Assembly: GCA_022432975.1 (NCBI GenBank) | Contig: CM039510.1 | Coordinates: 30,244,412 to 30,308,411 of the forward strand | Length of the DNA stretch: 64,000 bases | From: Begonia masoniana | Lineage: Eukaryota > Streptophyta > Magnoliopsida > Cucurbitales > Begoniaceae | Reading direction: 5' to 3' | Notes under the pieces: generated by a model | Databases searched by the model: none | Told to the model about the DNA's origin: nothing | What the model saw: only the letters and a program-made list of their open reading frames with translations | Made by a program: the position numbers and the translations under genes | Shown: positions 1 through 10,945 of the stretch, in pieces | How the letters are laid out: each line of letters opens with the position of its first letter | How positions within the stretch are numbered: position 1 is the first letter of the stretch

Positions 1-25
1 ATATATATATATATATATATATATT
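1..25. repeat. (AT)n microsatellite
   Basis: Uninterrupted AT dinucleotide run at the left edge of the window; it may continue outside. Confidence 0.9.
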
Positions 26-1185
26 AATGTTTTAAACGTTTTAGAACTGTTTTTGTAATTTTAAAACAAGAGGATATGTTAAACTTTCAAACGGAACCAC
101 GCAGTTTATTTTCATGAAAACGTACTTTCTTATGGTTGTATTTTGAGTCGGTTTTGGGGTGGTATTTCGGAAGACGTACGAGTATCGGGTGTTTGATGTT
201 AAGTTGTATTTTGTAAGTGTTCGTGTACGTATTGGTTTAAATAATTGTTTTGAACATTTTATTAAATTGATTTCAAATTGTTTCCGCATAAACGCTAAGG
301 ATAAAGGAAAATGAAAAATATGGTACGGTAATTTAAGGGTAAATAAGGGTACAGTGTTAGGGTCGCTACATCGTAAGTTCACATAAAATTTTTCATTTTT
401 ACTCACACTCTTAAAATAAAATAGACATAGACAAATGACCCACCTCAAACTACCCTTTTAGAATCTACTTAGACTTAAACATGTTAGGCGTAAAGTTCGC
501 CGACTTTTAAAACATTAAAACAAGGTTAAAACCATTTTTCGATAAAATGTCGACTCAATTTTTGGGTTCTTAAAATCCTTTAAAATACGTGGGGGTCGCT
601 CGTAAAATATGTTTAAAAAGTATCGTAAAAGGTCTGGTTGAAACGTGTTTTAAAAAGTCAACTTTTAAAAAAATCATGTTGGGGGGCAGTATGTATGCAC
701 GCGCACGACACAGGTCGTGGTGGCACCGACGTGGGGTCGGGGTCGTCATAGAACCAATTTTTGGTGTTCTGGTTCTTGAAATTTTTGGGTGCACGTTAAA
801 TCAAAATTTGTGGAAATCTGTTGGTGAGATCGGTAATTTGGTGAACGGTGAAGGCGAAGTGAAGAGATTCAAAGTTGAAAATTTTGTTGAATTTCAATAT
901 TTGAAATATCAGGGGAAATATTTGGATAAGGTTATTGATTCAGATATTTTCAGACTCAGATAAATTGTTCGGCAGATTTATTCAGAATACTTTTGGAGTG
1001 AAATTCTGAAATCAATTTGGGCTGACTTGGATTGATTATTAGGTTAATAATTAATAGAAAAATTATCTGTTTACTAGACGTTTTTATTTCAGAATATTTT
1101 GGAGGATTTATTTTGAATATTTTAGATTGATTATTGAGATTGAATAATTGATCTGGAAATATCTGTTTTTGGAGCATTGATAACA
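26..1185. other. Unassigned AT-rich DNA, copia leader-like at the right end
   Basis: No convincing gene on either strand; the open frames here are short and lack recognisable motifs. From about 830 the sequence leads without a break into the gag start at 1186 and may be the untranslated leader of copia-A. No 5' LTR or primer-binding site was recognised, so the 5' end of that element is missing or decayed. Confidence 0.4.
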
Positions 1186-1931
1186 ATGGCAAGTGATGAT
1201 AGCACATGACACGTTATTAGAAAATTCGATGGGACAGACTTTGCGTTCTGCAGAATGCAAATTGAGGATTACTTGTACGAAAAGAAACTTCATCTTCCTT
1301 TGAGTGCGAAACCAGAGAAGATGGAAGACGGTGAATGGAATCTCCTTGATAGACAGGTTTTGGGAGTCATCCGATTGACGTTAACCAAAAGCGTTGCTCA
1401 CAACGTGGCAAAGGAGAAGACCACCGCGAGTCTGATGAAGGCTCTATCTGATATGTACGAGAAATCATCTGCGAATAATTAGGTATTTCTTATAAAGAAG
1501 CTTTTTAATCTGAAGATGATTAATGGTACTTCTGTCGCAACACATTTGAATGAATTCAATACGATTGTTAATCAATTACTATCCGTGGATATTGATTTTG
1601 GAGATGAGGTTTATGCCATAATTTTGTTGGCGTCCCTACCGAATAGCTAGGAGCCTATGAGGGCAGTAGTTACTAACTCAGTTGGAAGTGCTAAACTGGT
1701 ATTCACCGATGTGAGGGATCGTATTCTTGCTGAGGAAGTTCGTAAGATTGATTCTAGTGAAACATCGACAGGTTCGACTTTGAATGTTGAAAATAGAGGC
1801 AGGAGTCAAAGTAAAGGTCCGGGCAATAGAAATCGAAGTCAGTTCAAGTCCCGGCGAACATTTGAGTGCTGGAATTGTGGCAAACAGGGTCACATGAAGA
1901 AGGATTGCAGAGCACTGAAAAAGAATGGTAA
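1186..1931 (+). pseudogene. copia-A gag (broken)
   Basis: Starts ATGGCAAGTGATG at 1186 and keeps one frame to 1931. In-frame stops occur near codon 8 (TGA), around 1480 (TAG) and around 1650 (TAG). A retrotransposon capsid-like region is followed by a basic RS-rich stretch and a CX2CX4HX4C zinc knuckle (CWNCGKQGHMKKDC, about 1870-1910), which binds RNA in the virus-like particle. The reading frame resumes at 2349 once the 417-bp insertion and one TSD copy are set aside, so the insertion hit a frame that was still continuous at that point. Confidence 0.8.
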
Positions 1932-2348
1932 TGTAACGACCCCTTTTCCCAGCAAGATATTGTCCGCTCTGGGGATTGGGCCGCAGCCCAATATCCTCCC
2001 CTCACGGCTTTGTTTGGCGAGAACTTCCCGGAAGGTCACCCAACCTGGAATTGCTCTCGCCGAAGCACTTTTAACTTCGAAGTTCTTATGGGATCCGTCG
2101 CCAATCGTGCTCCAAAACACGTCTTGCTATGTTGAGAGGGTCTCTTTACATATGTTTCATTTCCATGTACTTCCCCAAGCGGTGTGGGTTTGTAACGGCC
2201 CCTCTTTCAATGGCCGAACCCTCCGGCCCAACCCTCTGGGATCTGTAGAGTTTTAACCCACCTCCGGCCCCAACTGGGCCCTCGAGCCTCTGAGGATCCG
2301 CGGAGCATGGGTGGTCCCAACACATACGTTGAAAGTCGGGTCATCACA
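1932..2348 (-). mobile_element. Cassandra-type solo LTR in copia-A gag
   Basis: On the + strand it begins TGTAACGACCCC and ends GGGTCATCACA, i.e. a minus-strand LTR with TG...CA ends. A perfect 5-bp target-site duplication GGTAA flanks it (1927-1931 and 2349-2353). About 2018-2108 on the minus strand resembles the body of plant 5S rRNA (GGATCCCAT, AGAACT, GTGCTT, GGCGAGAG, GGGTGACCT), the hallmark of Cassandra TRIM elements. It is related to the array at 28407-30165, but its half distal to the 5S part has diverged, so it is a different subfamily. A single LTR with a TSD means the rest was lost by LTR-LTR recombination. Confidence 0.85.
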
Positions 2349-3105
2349 GGTAATTACACAGGCAAGGAGGTAGCCACAGTCACTGAGGAGTTCTTTAGTG
2401 TGTACGACGAGGATGTCGTAAATTTCGCTTGCTAAGATACGAGTTGGGTGATCGATAGTGGCGCTTCAATACATGTCACTTCACGGAGAGATTTCTTTAC
2501 GTCCTACACTTTCGGTGACTTTGGAAGAGTGAGGATGGAAAATGGTGACGTTGAAAAAGCCATTGGTATGGGAGATGTGCGTTTGGAGATCAACATCGGC
2601 AACACCTTGGTTTTGAGAGGTATGAAGCACATCCCTGACATCCGCAAGAATTTGGTCTCGACTAGCAAGCTCGACGAAGTGTTTGGCAACACCTTTCGTG
2701 ATGGAAAATAGAAAGCTTACCAGAGGTTCATTAATTGTGGCGAGATGAGAAAAATGCTCCTCATTATATGTTATGCACGCGAAGATCGCGGATTCCACAG
2801 TCAATGTGGTAGGTAATAAGGCTGCAAAGTTTGCGAATTCACCTTCAAAGAGAAAGGTTAAGAAGACTAGGAAGAAGTCCTGTTCTCAGGTAAAGTTCAG
2901 GTTGAGATCTGAGGGAATATCAGAGCCGGTGAGTCAGCCTATTACAGATGTTCAGTCATCAGTTTCAGTTTCACATCAGAATGGTATCGTCAAAGGTAGA
3001 ACCATGTGGAAGCTTAAAACTCCGGGAGAATATGATGAAACTGTGAGTTATGTATTGAATGTGTTCAAGGCTAACAATTCTTGTGTGGAGTCTTCAACAT
3101 GTTAA
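2349..3105 (+). pseudogene. copia-A protease and residual pol (broken)
   Basis: After an in-frame TAA near 2434 the frame reads WVIDSGASIHVTS, the aspartic protease active site (D-S-G) of copia polyproteins, followed by a region ending HIPDIRKNLVSTSKLD, typical of the protease C-terminal side. A stop follows at about 2709. A separate open frame at 2773-3105 is Lys/Ser-rich and its C-terminal part sits just before the polypurine tract. No integrase or reverse transcriptase motif is present. Confidence 0.7.
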
Positions 3106-3325
3106 GATGCAGTTCGTTGCAACAACCCTGATAGTTTAGTGATACCATGGAGGAGGAGATGCGATTTCTTCTCAAGTAAGTCTCTCAAATTTAAGCGAGG
3201 CTTAAACTTGAAAGGTATCGGATGCTGAGTTGGCCCATCTGGGGCCTTTGTAATAGAGGAGCTTATTTTTAATGAAGTTTTGCAGATTTGTTTCCTTGCA
3301 TCGGAATTTCCTTGAAGGTGGAGAT

Positions 3326-3651
3326 TGTCAGAGTTTAGTATTCGGGATTCGCTTTGGGTTGGGCCGAATAGCCCGTTGGATCTCTCAGGTGGAATTTGTG
3401 TCAAGGTGGAGTTTGCTAGAATTTGGTGTGACCCGAATTCTAGTTGGGTCGGGTCGGCTCGTATATCAATATTTCAGTTTTACGTTTTCTCTATATATTG
3501 ATGCTTGAGTCGCAAACTCATTGTACCGAATTTGATATTAATGATTCTTTCCTCTGCCCGTAATTTTTTCCATATCTAGGGTTTTCACGTAAAATTCGGT
3601 ATCCATTATTTTCTCGTTTTTCTTTTTTGGTTTTCTCGATCGTTCGTTACA
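3326..3651 (+). repeat. copia-A 3' LTR (probable)
   Basis: Follows the purine tract AAGGTGGAGAT. Starts TGTCAGAG and ends GTTCGTTACA, about 326 bp. A TATA-like stretch (CTATATATTG) lies near 3490. The bases after the LTR (GGTGGATTAGAGCATC) resemble a degenerate tRNA-Met primer-binding site, so this LTR may once have been the 5' LTR of a tandem copy. Confidence 0.6.
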
Positions 3652-4239
3652 GGTGGATTAGAGCATCTAATCCTAACAACAATCTCATATGCATTGTCAT
3701 TATTCTTTAAATTCTTTAGTAGATAAACTCTTATTCAGGAGAAGGCATAGAGAAGGCGTTAAACTTCGCATCTACTGTCAAATAAAATACCACATATGAC
3801 CTAAATTTGTTGATTAGAGAATGGAAGAGTGAAAAGTTTAAGAGAAAACAAATGCGACTCTAGTGTCTTAAGTTAGAAGTAATTTTCTATTTTATTAATT
3901 TCTATCTATTTATTTGATCCATCACTAAAGGTGTTTTGGTCGATCATGGTGTCCAATTTTACATTTAAATGACAAGTTTTAAAAAAATTTGCTGATCTTT
4001 TTTTTTTTTTTTTTGTTTTTTTTTATTTTGTCCCCATGTTGGTTTCTATCCTTGTATACGATAATAGTGATCTATTTTTATCACTTACAACATTATTGTG
4101 GATCATTTTGATGTTGGTCCTACGAAGAGTTCTTGGAACCTGTTTTGAATAATGTTTTTATCCTTGGTTTTTAATATATAGTTTCTTTGATGTGTGCACA
4201 CCTGTATTTTTCTAAACACTATATATAACCTTTAGAATA
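3652..4239. other. AT-rich intergenic DNA
   Basis: No gene recognised. Holds a poly-T tract near 3999-4030. Nothing else supportable. Confidence 0.5.
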
Positions 4240-6045
4240 TATATTGAGTTTAGTCAATCCAATCCAATTGATTTGCCCTTTCAAGTCCTATTCATGGATT
4301 TTTGGAACAATCGAAATAGTACTAAGATTAACTTATTTAGTTTTTAGTTATTTATTTTTGTTAGATTTGGTGAGACTCGAATTTTAATTGAGTCTGATTG
4401 GTTCAGTCTACTTTAAGAATTTCGTTTTGACGAGGATTAAGATTCTGATTTAATGTATAAATATATGTTTGAATTACAAAATTCATTATACCTTGATTTC
4501 TGATTAGTGAATTTCTCATATGCTCATGACTTTTTCCTAAAAGAGTTTTTCACATTAATCTTAGTATCCCTATTTTGCTGAGTTTTTTTTTTTTATTTTT
4601 TTTATTTTTTTTTATTTTCAACAATTGGTATCAAATCTTTGATTCGAGAGTTCAATTTTTTCAACAATTCCTATCAGAGCATCATTGAAAGTTTTCAAAA
4701 ATCAAATTTTGATTTATCGGAGATATCAAACAGTTTTAGAGTTTGCAAAATTTTGTAATTTTGGAAAAGCAAAATAAAAAGAGGAAATTTTTTTTTCCTT
4801 CTATCGCGTTGTTCTCTTCTTTGTGAAGAGAGAAGCAGCCTAAGGTTCAAGCATATGATGCCGCTGATTAGGAAGACGACCCAGTTACCTTGTAGTAACC
4901 TTCCACTGCACTGGAGAACGCAACTGCCACCGTCTGGTCACGTGCTTTTGTCGCACAATCGTTCTCCAACATACAGAGTTCACACAACCCTGTGCTAACG
5001 AACTCCAAGCAGGCCACTGTCTGGTTGCCACACATGTCTTACCGTTTAGACTACGACACCTGCGATCAAAACTTTTCCTCTAAGCATCAGTCGCGTAGAG
5101 GCAGTCCTCTTTCGCGATCAAGAAGCCGATCATTTTTCTTCAATCTCCCTGCTTGTTATTAGTTAGATTCTAGGGCTTTTGTAAAGTAAAATTTTGAAAT
5201 TGATTTGGAAAATTCAATTTTTTGAAACTAGTTGATTTGAGATATGAGATTTGTTATTTGTGATTTATTCTATTATTTTTTAGCTAATTTTATTTGAGAT
5301 ATTGGTATTGTTGGGTTTCAAATATTTGAGTCGGATATTTTGTTGAAGTCATTTTTTAGGGATAAGTTTGTTCAAGTTTGATATCTCGATGTTGAATTAG
5401 AACAGAAGGTTTTTGTTATGGAAGGAGAAGATGCAAGATGTACACGTTCAGATTGATTTAGATGACATTGTTAGAGCTCGATAAAATTAGTTTGTCTTGG
5501 AGTGAAGAGGAGAAAATTCAAGTGGATCGAAAGCTTATCTTTGATATGTCTACATTTGCCTAATCGAATTTTGCAAGACGTTCTGAACGAGAAAATTGAT
5601 ACTGATTTATGATTAAAACTAGAGCAGTTCTGTAGGAAGAAAACCTTGATGAGTAAGCTACATCTTAAACATCATTTATATTCTCATAAGTTACTAGAAA
5701 GTAGTTCAGTTGAAGAACATTTAACTACATTCAAGTAATTAGTTTCAGATTTGAAGATTATGGGATGCAAGTACAATGAGAAGGGTTTGGGGTTGATTAC
5801 TATGCTCGTTGCATGCTTCATATGGTGCTTTCAGAAAGACTATTTTGTATAGCAAAGATTCTTTAAGTCTATAAGAAGTTTATGGTACCTTGTTATCAAA
5901 AAAGAAAATGAAGCAGATTATTGTTAGATCAGAATTTCGAGGAGGGGAATTCGTCATAGGGGATAAAACAAGAGAGTCAAACAACAAAGGTAGTGATGAT
6001 GTTCATGGTTCGACAGGTAGATCAAAGTTAATGAATCAGGATAGA
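4240..6045 (+). pseudogene. Heavily decayed Ty1/copia LTR leader and gag (copia-B)
   Basis: Two primer-binding-site-like strings (AATTGGTATCAAATC near 4624 and CCTATCAGAGCATC near 4668) follow an LTR-like stretch. From about 5649 a frame reads SKLHLKHHLYSHKLLESSSVEEH and continues, with stops, through LVSDLKIMG; near 5890 LLSKKKMKQII appears. These match in order the gag of Tnt1-like copia elements (KLHLKxxLYxxK, EHxxxF, LxxMxxKYxEExxGL, ALLSKEKMKQ). Many stops; no zinc knuckle or pol. Both outer limits are approximate. Confidence 0.55.
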
Positions 6046-6058
6046 GTCTGTTGCGCCG

Positions 6059-6622
6059 TGGTTGACTCAATTTATGCACAATATAATTTGAATAAATACA
6101 ACTTAATCAATCATACTGAGATAATACACAATCGATATCAAAATCCACACTCATTATGGTCTCATTAATCACATTGTATCAACAAAATTGTCTTATCTTT
6201 TCTAAAACAAGCAAAAAAACACCGGAGAGACAAACTTCTCCCTCACTCTTCAAATACAAAATTGATGGCTTCATGTTTCATTATTGCATCACATATTAAC
6301 TTCAAATAATGTCGATTGGTCTACCTTGAGTAAAATCGTATATCTTGGAGTCTTCTAATTGAACTAACTCAATTAAATTTATGTGGTTGGCTAGTATTTG
6401 GTTGACTCAATTTATGCACGATATAATCCGAATAAATACAACTTAACCAATTGTACTGAGATAATACACAATTGATATCAAAATCCACACTCATTATTGT
6501 CTCATTAATCACATTGTATCAACAAAATTGTCTCATCTTTTATAAAACAAGCAAAAAAACACTAGAGAGACAAACTTCTTCCTCACTCTCTAAATACAAA
6601 ATTGATGGCTTTATGTTTCATT
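6059..6622. repeat. Direct repeat, two about 224-bp copies 340 bp apart
   Basis: Copy 1 at 6059-6282 and copy 2 at 6399-6622 start TGGTTGACTCAATTTATGCA and end ATGTTTCATT, at a constant 340-bp offset with scattered substitutions and no net indel. Either a tandem duplication whose second unit is truncated or the repeats of a small unrecognised element. Confidence 0.85.
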
Positions 6623-7221
6623 TATAACGCTCATATATTTTTTATTATTAATCAGTTTAAGAGTCTGTCTTGAACGTCCAAGTCAGCCTGGCAGGGCACC
6701 ACACTCTTGAAACACAGCCCATCTCTCTCAAATGCACAGATGAAAGCAAGAGAGAGTAAAGCCAAAATGGTAGATTCCTGATTGATGGGGTTGTGTGTCC
6801 TCGGGATTGTAGAATCAGACAGACATGTCCTTGTCTTGTGGGTCACTTTTCTTGCAGATGATTACTGCATTAACTCATGGACCAACATTCTCATGGTATG
6901 CTATCCTATCCTACCCCTCCTTTACTCTTTTCTTCTTCAATTTCACCCCTTTTTTTTTATTACTTTTTCACTTTTTTATGTTGAAATATATACTTTTTGA
7001 AATACCCAAATGGAAATTAAAAGAATAAGAGCTATTTTTTTTTTTGGGTTTTTAAAACGAAAAAAGGAGAGAAATTGAGACTAGTGTGTGGTCCTAAGAT
7101 GAAAATGACCTCATAATTATTGAAAGCAAGCCAAGCACTTGTGGAAGAAGACGAGGAGGGTGGTGGTGGTGATGTATTATAATTGAGTGCATATCTATAA
7201 TGTGGTCCTATGTGCATGGTC
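6623..7221. other. Low-copy intergenic DNA, no gene recognised
   Basis: Contains short open frames (for example 6782-7000) without conserved motifs or typical coding composition. I looked for known microRNA precursors and found none I could support. Confidence 0.4.
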
Positions 7222-7300
7222 CACGTGTCGGCAGGATCTGGCCCACGCCCACGTGGGAGGCGTGGTCTTGTTCATTTTTTTGTTGTTTGTTTGACACGTG
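7222..7300. promoter_or_regulatory. Cluster of three G-box / ABRE-like motifs
   Basis: CACGTG occurs at 7222-7227, 7250-7255 and 7295-7300, the last inside GACACGTGTC. These are bZIP/bHLH/PIF binding cores, and ABRE-type when followed by TC or GG. They sit upstream of a GA-rich tract (about 7336-7380) of the kind common in plant 5' leaders. No confident coding region follows within 1 kb, so the target transcript is unknown. Confidence 0.6.
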
Positions 7301-8487
7301 TCCGTGGGAGAGATGTGACAGGCTGTGTAGTTAGAGAGAGAGATTCTTTTGAGAAGTGGGCTTGAGAGAGAGAGAGAGAGTCAATCTCAAAAGACGTGTT
7401 TGGACAAAGGAGTCTGCAAAACTCCTCTCTTTTCTTTGTTGTTGTGGGTGTTGCGTTTGGTGGGTAATCCAACTTGTATGGCTCCACCACCATTTTGTCC
7501 TCTTCTTATTGGTCAATTTCCTCCTAATCTTATGTATCTAAACCCTAATTCTATCATAACTTTGATATTTAATGTTGGATTATTGCATGTCATGGGATCT
7601 GTACTTTCTTTGAAGAAGGGCTAGTCCACTAGTTCACCAAATATATCCAAGACCAACCCATCAAATCAAACAAAAGTGAACGATAAGAATTTTGACCCGC
7701 TTCATAGTTTTAGTACTTGTTTAGTTTTCTAAATTATGTCAATGTAAGGATATATCATCTCCCTAGTTTTTGCAAATGTAAAAAAGTTGAATAAGACATG
7801 ACCATCATGTAAAGTTTTTTCGAGTTTATAATAGATACCCATAGACTAGTATAGTTGGATATAATTTTACAATTATGTTGCAACCTTATATATTTAATAA
7901 TGATTCTATGTTATAAGTTATTATAGAATTATCGAATATAGTTTAAGATTAATAGGTTTCATCCAATAAAATGTAAGATTTTAGGCTGTAATTCGACGAT
8001 GGATTGCAGTGAAGTGTGACTCATAAGTTGTATAATGAGAGTTTTAGTAACTAAGTCAAACGTTTCTTTTGTCCCTATTCAGGTTAGCAAATACAACGAG
8101 TCAAGATTTTCTTTGGGAAAAACTGTTATGTTGTAAAAGATCCCAACCACGGGTTTTATACTTACCAATAATTATGAGAAACTCGATTATTACACGTACT
8201 CAAATGTGCTGTAGATTCCTTTATCTCTAAGCTTGTTGCATAACGACTATGGTCTTGGGAAATTAAAAAACAAAATGAGGATTTAAGTCTAACGAGTGTA
8301 TGAACAATGTTGCAATTTTTAGGCATGATACGACGACTTATATAAATCCTACATTCATTAGTAAACTAATTATAACATTCTATAACATAATAACTAATTA
8401 ATTAATGCATATAGATGTCAACTTAATATTTACACTTCCATTTTATAAGTTTGTGAATCAAATTTGAGAGGGTTAAAAAATTGATTA
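7301..8487. other. Intergenic DNA with (GA)n tract, no gene recognised
   Basis: A GA repeat at about 7364-7380 and AT-rich DNA after 7650. An open frame of 91 codons at 7349-7624 has no recognisable domain; I do not call it a gene. Confidence 0.4.
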
Positions 8488-8565
8488 TGGGCCTAATTAT
8501 GGCCCAATTTAAAATTTGGGTATGAAATGATAATGGGCCTGACTCCGGCCCAAATGAGATGGGCT
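8488..8565. promoter_or_regulatory. Site II (TGGGCY) cluster upstream of the PPR gene
   Basis: Five TGGGCY or complementary motifs occur in 78 bp: TGGGCC at 8488 and 8534, GGCCCA at 8501 and 8547, TGGGCT at 8560. Site II elements bind TCP-type factors and are enriched in promoters of nuclear genes for mitochondrial, ribosomal and PPR proteins. The cluster lies about 430-500 bp upstream of the PPR start codon, leaving room for a 5' leader that may contain an intron. Confidence 0.65.
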
Positions 8566-8992
8566 GAGAACTGCCTTCTAAAACTTCGGCATCCATTAAT
8601 TCACAGAGCAGAGCTTTGAAAGTATCCACTAAACGCCTTGTTTTCTCTTTCATCTCGCCTTAGAAGCTTCGTTCCCTTCGCTTCATTTTCTGCTCCATAA
8701 TTCTTTGGAATTTCTCGTTCGTTGAGGAAGAAGGCAGAAAGTTGCTCTGCTATCTTGGCGGAAAGAAAGACTACGTTGGCTCAGTCACCCATTTCTGGCC
8801 AACCCATTTCTTTTTCTTCACGATCGGATCAAGACGTTCCAAAGTTCGTATCTTCATTGCTTGGTATGATCAATTCCCTGTCGCACAACAGTTTTCCTCG
8901 TACTATTTTATGGTAGTTATATGCATCGCACGCCAGATGTTTGATATAATGACACAAAGATCGATTTAGTGTCTTTTTAGTTGCTTGATATA

Positions 8993-10945
8993 ATGCGCTA
9001 TATGCGGATTGGCCGTTTGATAAGTCGTTCGAATCAGTTTGTTCGCTTTTATGCTCGAAAGCCATTTCCTAGTAAAGTGGCACACTATCTCTACCGTGCA
9101 AAATTCATTGATTCCATTCGAATTAGTCTTCGTTCGGATCCATCAACTTCTCTCGCCCCTATCTTAAACAATCGTCTTCTTGATTCATTTGTTGTTACCA
9201 ATGCAATTCGGTCGGCTCCCTCTGCAGATTCTGCTCTCTTTTTCTGCGAGACTCTTGAAAAAAATCCACATTTTTCGCATAACCAATCTACTATTAATGC
9301 ACTGGCTACTGTTCTTGCCAAGAACTCCCGCAGTAAAGAGCTCAAATCCCTTGTTGATGCTGTTAGTGCTGGCAAATTTGTAAATGTTTGTTTGAGCTTC
9401 ATGAATCTCATGCAATGGTTCGGCTGCATTGAAGACCTTGAATCAGTTATTAAAGTATGGGAAGAATACAGGCGGTCAGATAAAGGTTTATGTGCGGAGT
9501 CTTATAATGTGGTCATGCAGCTCTATGCACAGCAGAAAATGGATGCAGAGGCATTGGAGGTTTTCCGTAAGTTGATTGATGAAGGGGTAAAACCAAATTG
9601 TAGAACTTATACAATAATTATTGACCACCTTGTAAGTTCAGGGAAAATAAGTGCGGCTTTGCAAGTTTTCAATATGTTGCCACTGATGAGGATCAAGCAT
9701 ACTGGAAATCAGTACTCTGTTTTGGTAAAAGGTTTGGTTGGTGCTAAAAGATTTGAAGATGTTAAAACGTTACTTAATTGCATGGAGGATGATGGAAAAA
9801 TGCCTACTCGAAACATGTCATTATCATTGCAGTATATGAAGGATGCTGGATTTGTTGATGAGGTCAGCGGGTTCCTACGAGAAATGGCTCCAGATGAGAG
9901 AATAAAAAATATAGTTTGTGGTACAGAGGATAGTGATGAGGAGGAAGATGATGACGAGGTGGATGAGAACGTCAGAAATGCTAATGGAGATGAGGATGCT
10001 AATAGGATTAAGTTAAAACCATGGCTGGATCCTAGAGCATTGGCAAAGGCGTTGAATCCATGGAGTCCTAGTGAGGTATCGGCTCTGGAGAATGCGAAAA
10101 TTGTCTGGACAACCCAATTGGTTTGCAAGATTTTACGAAATTTCAGATCACCCAAAACAGCATGGGAATTCTTCTGCTGGGTTGCTTATCAACCTGGATT
10201 CGTTCATGACATCTACACTGTACAGAGAATGATTGTTCATTTGGCCCGCCATGGATGTGTTGAATTGGTTGATAATCTCATATCGAAAGTAAGAAGAGAA
10301 GGAATGAGATTACCTTTTTGCACTATCAAGCTGATTATCGACTTTTATGGAATTTCGAAGAATGCTGATGCGGCTCTCAAGATTTTTCGTAACGACAGAA
10401 ATCTGTGCGGCCCCATATCAGAATTGAACTTAATGCTGCTTTACTCGTCTTTGTTACGAACATTGACAAAGTGCGGCTTGAATTCCGAAACCTTGAATGT
10501 ACTCGATGAGATGATTCTCAATGGAATTTCTCCAGATCTCCAGACTTATTTAGGGTTGATGCACTATTTTGCACTGCAGGGAGATATTACAACGGTGCAG
10601 AAACTCTTTTCCAGTGTTAGGCAGAGTGGTCTGGAGCCAGATGCTCATATGTTTAAAGTATTGATTGGAGCTTATTGCATAAGTGAGAGAGCATCTCTTG
10701 CATGGAGGGTGTTTGAAGACATGAGAAATTATAATGTGATGCCTGATAACTGCACAAAAGATTTGCTCGTAAACAGTCTCTGGAAAGAAGGCAAGCGAAG
10801 GGAGGCTGCAGCTGTTCTTGAGGCCTGTGAGGAAGTATGTGAATGTCCACGGGCTTTGCCGGGTGATTTATGGACGTTTAGCTCATCAGATCTCACAAAA
10901 GTGTATGACACTTACTCAAGCAGCTTCAAGGCAAATGGTGGCTAG
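8993..10945 (+). CDS. PPR protein, probably mitochondrial
   Basis: Intronless 650-codon frame. I place the start at ATG 8993; an upstream TTG extends the frame but is not a plausible start, and a second ATG lies at 9002. The first 50 residues are rich in Arg/Ser/Phe with few acids (MRYMRIGRLISRSNQFVRFY), fitting an organelle presequence. P-type PPR units are visible at about residues 168-202 (YNVVMQLYAQ, VFRKLIDEGVKPN), 203-237 and 238-272, and again at about 515-585 (TYLGLMHYFALQGD, GLEPD, FKVLIGAYC). Between the two blocks is an acidic linker (about 311-334, EDSDEEEDDDEVDE) and a WxDPRALAKALNPW segment. There is no E/DYW editing domain. PPR proteins bind organellar RNA one base per repeat and act in splicing, stability or editing; the target cannot be read from sequence. 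This is the only intact host gene in the window. Confidence 0.9.
   Translation: MRYMRIGRLISRSNQFVRFYARKPFPSKVAHYLYRAKFIDSIRISLRSDPSTSLAPILNNRLLDSFVVTNAIRSAPSADSALFFCETLEKNPHFSHNQSTINALATVLAKNSRSKELKSLVDAVSAGKFVNVCLSFMNLMQWFGCIEDLESVIKVWEEYRRSDKGLCAESYNVVMQLYAQQKMDAEALEVFRKLIDEGVKPNCRTYTIIIDHLVSSGKISAALQVFNMLPLMRIKHTGNQYSVLVKGLVGAKRFEDVKTLLNCMEDDGKMPTRNMSLSLQYMKDAGFVDEVSGFLREMAPDERIKNIVCGTEDSDEEEDDDEVDENVRNANGDEDANRIKLKPWLDPRALAKALNPWSPSEVSALENAKIVWTTQLVCKILRNFRSPKTAWEFFCWVAYQPGFVHDIYTVQRMIVHLARHGCVELVDNLISKVRREGMRLPFCTIKLIIDFYGISKNADAALKIFRNDRNLCGPISELNLMLLYSSLLRTLTKCGLNSETLNVLDEMILNGISPDLQTYLGLMHYFALQGDITTVQKLFSSVRQSGLEPDAHMFKVLIGAYCISERASLAWRVFEDMRNYNVMPDNCTKDLLVNSLWKEGKRREAAAVLEACEEVCECPRALPGDLWTFSSSDLTKVYDTYSSSFKANGG

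Larger units (their letters stand above)
1186..3651 (+). mobile_element. Decayed Ty1/copia retrotransposon (copia-A), internally deleted
   Basis: In order: a gag of the UBN2 type, a zinc knuckle, an aspartic protease with the DSGA motif, a short unclassified basic segment, a polypurine tract (AAGGTGGAGATTG) and a 3' LTR. Integrase, reverse transcriptase and RNase H are absent, so the element is deleted as well as mutated. The gag wording (IEDYLY, DRQVLGVIRLTL, KLFNLKM) resembles Tork-type plant copia elements from memory. A Cassandra solo LTR splits the gag/protease junction. No target-site duplication could be assigned because the 5' LTR was not found. Confidence 0.75.

Noticed and set aside
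41..448. 135-codon minus-strand frame at the left edge
   Set aside because: Composition typical of AT-rich non-coding DNA, no motif, no neighbours supporting a gene.
6623..7221. A microRNA precursor
   Set aside because: No match to the mature microRNAs I could recall and no convincing foldback by eye.
8722..8969. Short frames just upstream of the PPR gene as an extra exon
   Set aside because: No splice-compatible continuation into the PPR frame could be shown; more likely 5' leader sequence.
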